Positions 57,366 to 64,000 of a stretch of DNA of 64,000 nucleotides are shown here, in pieces. The notes beneath the pieces are model-generated. The model was not told the DNA's origin, made no database searches, and saw nothing but the letters and a program-made list of their open reading frames with translations. Position numbers and translations under genes: made by a program. Origin of the DNA: Lophium mytilinum (lineage: Eukaryota > Ascomycota > Dothideomycetes > Mytilinidiales > Mytilinidiaceae); the NCBI GenBank assembly GCA_010093605.1, contig MU004182.1, positions 2,341,195 to 2,405,194 of the forward strand. Reading direction: 5' to 3'. Positions within the stretch are counted from its first letter, which is position 1. Each line of letters begins with the position of its first letter.

Positions 57366-58431
57366 TGTGAGGTTGATGTACAAAGGTAGTGACGAAACCT
57401 TCCAGGTCCGGCTTGCGGATAGTTTTTGGTGGCATTCTTTCAGAGACGTGTGATTGGTTGGATTCTCACGCGGAGCAGTACGGGCAGGTTCTATTTGAAC
57501 TAAGGCAAATGACCCTGATGCACGTTATTCTGATCGGGATGAGGATTCTATCTGTTGATCTTGCCCACTCATTGAAAATTCTAGAAGCGCTTTTCTGATA
57601 CCAATTGAGGTCTTGCAGATCACGTGATGCTGCCAAAGTCATCTTCAAGCATATCTGCCAACTCTGTGCGAGGAATACTTCTACGCTTATTAGTACTCTA
57701 AAAAGATACAATGGAGGTCACTGGATGAGGATTGCCAGACAACATCAGCTGGGTTTAGACATCCACGTGATATTGACTGGGTTTTTCTTCTTAGTCATTC
57801 GGCTCCTCCAACCTAGACACCTTTTCATCCACACATCAACTTGTCTCTCCTCAGCTGAAGCACCCCAATACCGATATCGAACCGTGGGAGATGCCCGAGA
57901 TCGCGAGCGGTCCGGCCGCCCCGATGAAATGTCCGTAGGGCTGGTGTAGTACCATCCTATGTATGTACGGTGACAAGCCACAATTCTGGCACACTGGCTC
58001 TCCACTGCTTTGGGGTTCCCCCACAAGATCATGAAGACGACATCATTTCCTCCATATCCTTCCTCAGGTTGAAGACAAAAAGGGTGATATTCCGTCCATT
58101 TCATTACACTGGGTAGCCGCTGTATGAGGTGTCCCGGTGTGTCACTAGCTCTTCAAAATAATGAAATGTGTAATTCTCAGAGTACCTCGAGGGACCTCAA
58201 ACAGTGGCAAACAAGTAGAATAGACATATTTTTGACGAGTACATCTGCCTTTCCGGTGCAATCTCTCTGATACCAAATCGAGTAGTTGACTACGAGCATG
58301 AAGTTGCTAAATTATAGCATTCACTTATTGATATTCCGAATGACTAATAGAGCACAGCCTGCAAACCTTGGAACAATCCGGTTGGTCGCGCTCCCAGGAA
58401 CCACAGAACACAACGCCAGACAACCGCAACG
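57366..58431. promoter_or_regulatory. Divergent upstream region, TPR gene / F-box-like gene
   Basis: About 1.07 kb between the two starts, containing the TCACGTGA site at 57620-57627. Frames in it are short and lack splice or domain support. Confidence 0.45.
57620..57627. promoter_or_regulatory. TCACGTGA palindrome (E-box/Cbf1-type)
   Basis: A second perfect copy of the palindrome near NBS1, here 255 bp upstream of the TPR gene start. Binding is inferred from the core sequence only. Confidence 0.35.
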
Positions 58432-59718
58432 ATGTCCCTCAATCAGCTCTCTCCTGAGCTGTGCCACATGGTGATAGAGCTCCTTCCTATTGCTGACAGA
58501 TGCAGTCTGGCTCTCACCTCGAAGCACTACGTCGAGCTACTTTTTTCGAGCTTCCACAACCGGGTATACATAACAAAGCGAAATGAAACCGCGCTGAGTA
58601 AGCTTGTGCACAAGCTGGTGATCGACCCAGACCTAAGAGACAAGATTCGAGGTATTGACTTTATGGAAAGTCATGATGCGGAGTGGCGTGAAGACACCGA
58701 CGAAGTAGAGCTGGGAGTCAAATTCCCAGACTACAGCCCCGCGGATATGAGGCAACTCCTGAAGATCGTTCAGGAAACACGACCGAAAATTCTTGCGAAT
58801 GCCGTCAAGATTCTCGTCATGGACGTCATCGCAGGGCAGTGGGACGCCATGGTGGCAGTCGTCTTGGGATTGACAAAAAAAGTTGAAGAAGTCCGCCTTC
58901 GTACCAGAACCGATACCGAGCACCTCGAGAATCTATTCATCAATCGAGACCTACTACCTGCACTCGCGCATTTCGATTTCCAGTACAGACGGTCCACGGG
59001 TATACCGGCTATAGTCATCCCCGCCACCAAGTCGATTCGCACCCTCTTCGCTAGGAATGTCCTTTTGAGAGACGTAAATCCACTAGACCTTAGCGCAGTC
59101 AAAGAACTGAAGCTCTTTGGGACCCGTTTCGGGGCAGGTGCCGGCCCCTCTTCCCAAGTCGTCCAGGGCCGCCTTGATCAGCTTGAGTCTTTGCAGATCT
59201 ACGATACTGGCTTGTTCGATGGAAACGAGTGGTGCATGATCAGTGGCAGGCTGAACACCGCGGCGAAGTTGAAGACTTTGGATATTCGCGGAAACCAGTG
59301 TGTGACGGCACATACCCAATTCCGCCAAGGCCTGATACAAGTCTGCTCCTTAGGACAGATACGCTTTCTCGGAATCTCAGTCCACCAGATAGCGAATCAT
59401 CCATCAACGGCTGGAGATCTTCTCGAGATTGTTCCCCAATCTATCGAAGTCCTGAAGGTCTACGTCGTGAACAAACAGAATTATTGGAAGACTTTCATGA
59501 GAGGAATGAAGCAGCTCAAGGAAAACTACGACAAATCTAACTTCCTGAACCTGATGAGCATCAGCATCTGCTTTGTCCAGCCTGCAGACGAGAACGTTCA
59601 GCTGGCCAACATGGTGAGCGATATTGGTGTGCTAAAGAATGATTGGGTTGGGAGCAAAGTCTGCTTCGAGGCAGTCAGATCGGTTCCCGGTCAGGCACAA
59701 GCGAACCTATTGATGTGA
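58432..59718 (+). CDS. F-box-like protein
   Basis: Single exon, 428 aa. Residues ~3-45 read as an F-box: LSPELCHMVIELLPIADRCS followed by LALTSKHYVELLF, with the usual Leu-Pro-x-Glu/hydrophobic and S-L-A-L-T-S-K pattern. F-boxes dock on Skp1 in SCF ubiquitin ligases. The rest has scattered leucine-rich-like strands (VKELKLFGTRFG, LESLQIYDTGLF, KLKTLDIRGNQ) that may form a degenerate LRR substrate-binding surface. Intronless F-box genes of this kind are numerous and fast evolving in Pezizomycotina. The substrate is unknown. A copy of the ~150 bp repeat starts six bases after the stop codon. Confidence 0.87.
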   Translation: MSLNQLSPELCHMVIELLPIADRCSLALTSKHYVELLFSSFHNRVYITKRNETALSKLVHKLVIDPDLRDKIRGIDFMESHDAEWREDTDEVELGVKFPDYSPADMRQLLKIVQETRPKILANAVKILVMDVIAGQWDAMVAVVLGLTKKVEEVRLRTRTDTEHLENLFINRDLLPALAHFDFQYRRSTGIPAIVIPATKSIRTLFARNVLLRDVNPLDLSAVKELKLFGTRFGAGAGPSSQVVQGRLDQLESLQIYDTGLFDGNEWCMISGRLNTAAKLKTLDIRGNQCVTAHTQFRQGLIQVCSLGQIRFLGISVHQIANHPSTAGDLLEIVPQSIEVLKVYVVNKQNYWKTFMRGMKQLKENYDKSNFLNLMSISICFVQPADENVQLANMVSDIGVLKNDWVGSKVCFEAVRSVPGQAQANLLM

Positions 59719-59723
59719 TTGGC

Positions 59724-59830
59724 TTGCTCACTGGATACCACTGTTGGGGGTAGCCTGGCTGCTCAACAGCCAATGAGTCAAGAAGCAGTCCAACTTACAC
59801 TGCTTGAACCTCGACAACACCCTTGGATAA
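59724..59830. repeat. Dispersed copy of the ~150 bp repeat
   Basis: Beginning with TTGCTCAC, this segment matches the array units through GATACCACTG, a diverged GTAGCC, AATGAGTCAA, a TTACACTGC block and a diverged end near ACACCC. It lies 4 kb right of the array, in the same orientation, immediately after the F-box gene stop codon. Confidence 0.75.
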
Positions 59831-60207
59831 TGAAAGATAGGGTCTAGGGCGCGGAAGAGAATTCATGGAATCGAGAAGGATGTTTGTCGTAGCGAATGAT
59901 GACATTGCCTGGCTTGCGGGGTGCATAGGATGAACATTTCGTGCCATAACCAACCTTTCGCACCATCTTCAACAGCCAGAAACCGTGAAGGTGATCATAA
60001 ACCATATACAAACATATTTAATCAAGGAGAATAGTCTGTGAGATTCTTGAGAGGAGAGTCGTCACTTCATTGAAATAGAGAAGGCCACTATACTACACAC
60101 GGAAAAGTTGGCTCAAGACTGCTGAAGTAGAGTTCAGAAGGAACAGCCGAGACCACGCCCTGGGAAACCTATAACGCCGTGGACCACTACTTTTAGTATC
60201 CCTCCTC
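59831..60207. other. Convergent intergenic, 377 bp
   Basis: It lies between the dispersed repeat copy and the stop of the MBL gene. No gene seen; presumably 3' UTR sequence of both neighbours. Confidence 0.5.
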
Positions 60208-61376
60208 TCAAAGCACATACTTGCAGCCCACGAATCCCGGCACTAACACTCCAGGCATCTCCCGCTCGATCTCTTGCTTCACGCGCCACCCAGAGCAATG
60301 CCCCGGCATGAGGATCTTCGCATCCAGCGCGGCGAAAGCATCCACCGTCGCCTGAATCTGGGGGGGCTCTGCATCTGCGAGGTGATACCCGCCTACCACA
60401 GCATAGAGCGGTGCACCGTTACCAAGAGCGACAGCGTGCTTGGAGGCATTGATCGCGCCAGCGTGGCTGCAGCCTGTGAAGACGACGATGCCTTTGCCTG
60501 GGTCAAATTAGTGACTACGTCTCGGAGATGGGGTTGGGGTGACCGAAGGAAACGAAGCAGATTGAGACAGGCAGTACCTTTGAGATTCACCATAACAAGC
60601 CTCTCATCCGCAATCATCTCATCGCTCTCCCAAGCCTTCTTCTCAGATACGAACCGAATCCCCCGCCGCAGACCCAGCTCATACGGCGTGACGCGGGGTA
60701 TCTCGCCCGAGATCTGAAAGAAGTCATCGAGGACGGTGTGAGCTTGGTCGCTCTTGCTGACTTTTGCGCCGGCATTCTCGATCTCGGTGAAGGAGGGGTC
60801 TGCTTCGAAGGAAACGGCGGCTTCGGGGCCCATGAAGCCTCGGTAGTCTGGGCGTGCTGGGTGGAGATCTACTACCAAAGGAGATGAAGACGAAAGAGAA
60901 GGGGCAGCTTTGGAAGCAGCCTTCGCTTCATTGATCATTTCGATGGCGCGAAGCATGCCGCCGGAGTGATCGCGATGCCAATGGGAGAGATGGACAAGCT
61001 CGATCGTGGAAAGATCGCATCGGAGACGCTTTGCATTGCGCTCCCAGGCCGATTCCTCAGGGCCGGTGTCGAAGAGGAGCGTGTGAGATTTGTCGCCTTT
61101 AGTTGCAGTCTACGAAGTGGTTAGTTCAATGGTCCACTGTTGGGGTTAGAGTCTTACGATCATGAGAGACAGTCCATGCGCCCCACAGCAAATCGAACTC
61201 ATTCGGAATTCTTTGGCTCCATCTCCACGACCCGGAGCATCGTGAGGAGAGAAAAGACCAAGCTCTCTAATTCCACCCGTTTGTGTAACAAGAGGGTTTT
61301 GGCAGGGTGAAATGGGGTCGAGTTCGTTGTCGATTATAGCTACGATGGAGAGACTGTCGATCTCGGTGAGAGGCAT
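60208..61376 (-). CDS. Metallo-beta-lactamase-fold hydrolase (COG1237-like)
   Basis: Exons (minus) are 61376-61158, 61109-60578 and 60497-60208; 346 aa. The metal-binding signature is complete: HLSHWHRDHSGG (HxHxDH), FTGCSHAGAINA with a further His, and MPGHCSGW near the C-terminus. FDTGPEESAWERN precedes the first motif. This arrangement, with GCSH, matches the archaeal/bacterial 7,8-dihydropterin-6-yl-methyl-4-(ribofuranosyl)aminobenzene phosphate synthase-like branch, found widely in fungi as proteins of unknown substrate. A ~30 residue Ala/Ser-rich insert follows the HxHxDH motif. No targeting signal is seen, so it is probably cytosolic. Introns of 48 and 80 bp have CTAAC and TTGAC branches. 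Confidence 0.93.
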
Positions 61377-62001
61377 CGTTGCAATCTGGAGATGTGAAGG
61401 CAGGTTAGGTAGCTCGGTTGTGCGACCTTGGTGTCTCGTACAACCAATAAGTAGTTAAGCATTTCAAGAGGATACTGTGTCAAGGTCGATCAATCTAGTT
61501 CCGGGCGTGCATGCATTGATGTTAGATGTCAGCAAGGATGCCGATGGTTGCCGGGTGGCAGGTGGTTCGTCATCATCCAACAAAGGACCCTAGTCGCACT
61601 ACCGCATCTAGATCGTGGTACACATTACAAAGGTGACGGGATTTACAAGTTGATTAAATATACTATCCCTAACAACCCATCAATCAACCATTGGAAGGTT
61701 ATCAAACCAACCATCGGAAGATCATTAAACCCTCCATTGAAAGATCATAAACCAGTCGCTGAAAAATCATTAACCAGTCATTGGAAACCCATCAGCCAAC
61801 CGTAGCACACGGCTAGCTTACTATCCATGCCTATGCAGGCTGTACAGTATCCAAGGGTTGTCCAAACCAGTGACATGTCGAACCTCCCCCACCCCTAGAC
61901 CAACCATCGCCGCACCAAGTCGCCTCAAATTGGAACCACAACTTGCAAGGCTGTTAGCACCAGTGTTAAGTTGACGGTACCGGATATCGAAGCTGGTTAG
62001 C
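61377..62001. other. Intergenic, promoter of the MBL gene
   Basis: It lies between two minus-strand genes. It carries the small tandem repeat at 61686-61797; otherwise no gene, RNA or known site is seen. Confidence 0.5.
61686..61797. repeat. 22-23 bp imperfect tandem repeat, five units
   Basis: Five adjacent units follow the pattern AACCATTGGAAGATCATTAA plus ACC, with starts at 61686, 61709, 61732, 61754 and 61776. Divergence between units is moderate, indicating an older minisatellite in non-coding DNA. Confidence 0.8.
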
Positions 62002-63667
62002 TCAATGGATGAGGTGATCAGGGTCCATCCTATCGAGAGGGTCTTGGCGGTCGAATGCATATTCGATCCGCTTCTCGGGCTCCATAGCGACGATGTCGTA
62101 CTCGTTGCTCTGGCCTGAAAATACCCCCCAATAGGTTGCAAAGGTCTCGAACTATTTTAAAGTCAGCTACGAAATGGCAAAGAGCTGACACGACTAGATA
62201 TACCGCTGCATTGAAGCCCCATTGATCCGGTCCGGGCTCAAGGTCCTCGAAGTCTGCCACCTCTTCATCATCATATCCGTCGGCGATACTGTCGATACCA
62301 TACAAGCCTTTGCCTTCGATATCGATGCCATGTGCGTTTATGTAGGCCACCACGAAGTAGGGCCAGGTCTGAGGGCTCTCGTCGCCGTTCATGTCGAATT
62401 GCATAGCTGTGGTGCCTTCTTCGTCATCTGCAAAGTCCAAGAACATGGAAAGAACCATGGGGATGTTCTTGACTTTCGAGAACGGACCCAAGAGGTCGGC
62501 ACGCTCAAGTGCGTTCAAGCTAGTGAGGAGAGCTCGTCCGATGATGTCCATAGTCGCAGACACGCGCGCGCCATCGTCGAGGCCTAAAGCCCATTGATCA
62601 GTTATTGCGAAGCTGAATGCGATGCAGGTTTCTAGTAGCTTACCAGTCCAGTAACACAGATCACTCGTGAACAGCCAGATCGCCATGGCCTCCATACGCA
62701 CGAACAGTCGATGAGGATCGCAGTTCTCCTTCTTGTACTCCTCGTGGAATGCAACCAGCTACCCGTCGTCAGCCTTCCATTCTCACTTCCGACACGGCCG
62801 AGATTTGAAAACTGCTTACCTGATTCTCAATGACTTCTTGAAGTCCATAACCAGCAAAGTACATGTCGATGTACATGTCGAAGTTGTCTGGGTCCCTACA
62901 AGCCGCCTCATCTTTGTAAGTGTTGACCAGATAGTTGGCCATCTTGGTCACACTCCAGCGCCACGACAGTGCCTCAGCTGGAGTCTTCTCTAAGAATTTC
63001 TTGTTTTCTTCCTGGGCCTTCTTCATCTCATCGACTCCTCCGATCTCAACTACTTCTCCGTCGAATGACTCGCCAGTTGCTTTGCGGTAAGCAGCGTTAC
63101 GCCACTCGCGACGTCGGTCCTGCCATGGGCGGGGCATGCATCGGTACTCGAGGCCCTCGGGGGATGCCATCTTTCCATGGATGATCTTCATTTGCTGTAA
63201 ATATCTCTTTAGCATTGAAGTCCGATAGCTGATTGCCCGGCTTTGGAAGGTCCGAAGGTGCATGGTTGAGAGAGGCTTTGACGAATGCTAATAGAGCGAG
63301 TTAAACCTACAGCAGCGTTCTCTGCCCCATGCTGCTCTTTCGCAGTCAGATCTTCGTTTGCGATGTCAAACATAGACGCATCGGCGTCATAGTCCGCTTC
63401 GTCCTCTTGTAAGGTGACCTCTGAGTGCTCCGAGATCTTCTCGGGAGCTTGAGCAGCACCCGCATCCTCCTCGTTCTCTACTGTCTCCGACAACTCCGCA
63501 GTCTTCTTTTGAGGTCGAGCTCGAATAGCTGTGGTAGGTTGGGCAAAGCGACTCAGTTCTCCGTTTTCCTTCTCGGTAGTCTTCACACGCTTCGAGACAC
63601 TCCTAGGCGGAGACGCAGCGGAGTTGTTGCCGTCCGTCTCGAACAGCAGCCTCTTCGTAGGAGGCAT
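62002..63667 (-). CDS. Conserved fungal hypothetical protein, five exons
   Basis: Exons (minus) are 63667-63311, 63194-62820, 62758-62644, 62583-62204 and 62151-62002; 458 aa with every phase consistent. The first ~120 residues are polar and basic then acidic (MPPTKRLLFETDG; VSKRVKTTEKEN), and may hold a nuclear signal. A helical domain follows: LSWRWSVTKMANYLVNTYKD, FAGYGLQEVIENQLVAFHEE, ARVSATMDIIGRALLTSLNA. An acidic loop (DGYDDEEVADFEDLEPGPDQ) precedes the C-terminal YDIVAMEPEKRIEYAFDRQD. I recall similar proteins only as uncharacterised in Dothideomycetes and relatives, so function is unknown. Introns are 52-116 bp. Confidence 0.85.
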
Positions 63668-64000
63668 TGTCGATGATGGGGGGATGACTTGACTTGAACA
63701 AACGAATGTGATCACGAGGAGGAAAGGCTGTCGAAGCCGAGAGAGAGTGTGTACTTTGTAGGTTTGAAAGTGAGGAGCTATGCTTATAAGACATGAAATA
63801 TGAGCTTGGACCAATTGACGTCATTGCCACGCGAGACGGTTGGCTGGCACATGCCTTATTGAACATCTTAGCGAGTAGAGCATGCAATTAGCTTGCTCCG
63901 GGTGGCTAAAGTGAAGATTGATGGTGGATGAGGGAGGGGATGGAGGTTCGGCTCGAGGTGGCCCGTGCTCTATGGGCTCGTTCTGGGACCATACCTACAG
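63668..64000. other. Window edge, promoter side of the last gene
   Basis: It is upstream of the minus-strand hypothetical gene. The frame of exon 1 stays open to 63814 without a better start. No further gene is seen. Confidence 0.45.

Overview
The window is a 64 kb piece of nuclear DNA from a filamentous ascomycete (Pezizomycotina; Dothideomycetes is my best guess, by gene content only). Genes are intron-rich. Nearly all introns are about 50-100 bp with GTRNGT donors, CTAAC/CTGAC branch points and YAG acceptors. Products are typical fungal proteins: WSC-domain copper radical oxidase, GH16 glucanase, type-2 glycosyltransferase, Sso-type syntaxin and a fungal nibrin. I assembled exon-intron models by hand for 21 protein-coding genes. 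Almost every splice junction was tested for phase, and most for family homology. There is no operon structure, rRNA, convincing tRNA, CRISPR or intact mobile element.

Layout. 0.4-2.3 kb: unknown coiled-coil protein. 2.3-6.7 kb: long gene-poor stretch. 6.7-18.7 kb: cell-surface block, with a five-WSC-domain glyoxal-oxidase-type copper radical oxidase, a membrane-anchored GH16 glucanase, and a divergent GT2 glycosyltransferase of the fungal surface-growth type. 20.8-25.8 kb: GPI14 (GPI mannosyltransferase I) sharing a 271 bp promoter with a translin-associated factor X homologue, then a PIN-like plus RGG-box protein. 27.2-35.2 kb: nibrin (NBS1), an Irc21-like cytochrome b5 protein, nicotinate phosphoribosyltransferase (NPT1) and a plasma-membrane syntaxin (SSO). 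36.8-41.7 kb: secreted acid phosphatase divergent from a membrane-anchored multicopper oxidase. 42.2-51.4 kb: a 1,270-residue intronless disordered protein with a hydrophobic C-terminus, a GH36 Sip1/raffinose-synthase-type enzyme and mitochondrial tyrosyl-tRNA synthetase. 51.5-60 kb: the most accessory-looking part, with a tiny three-exon gene, a protein built on a 21 bp/7-residue minisatellite, a ~150 bp tandem repeat containing an assembly gap, a TPR protein and an F-box-like protein. 60.2-63.7 kb: a metallo-beta-lactamase-fold protein and a conserved hypothetical protein.

Several neighbours share a broad theme of wall and surface work (copper radical oxidase, GH16, GT2, GPI14, SSO, membrane-anchored oxidase). 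The housekeeping genes between them suggest normal gene order rather than a biosynthetic cluster. I found no clear new multi-gene system. The strongest oddities are the repeat array whose N-gap has identical 35 bp flanks, its dispersed copy beside another stop codon, the non-canonical heptad minisatellite protein, conserved intron positions across WSC repeats, and a probable GC-AG intron.
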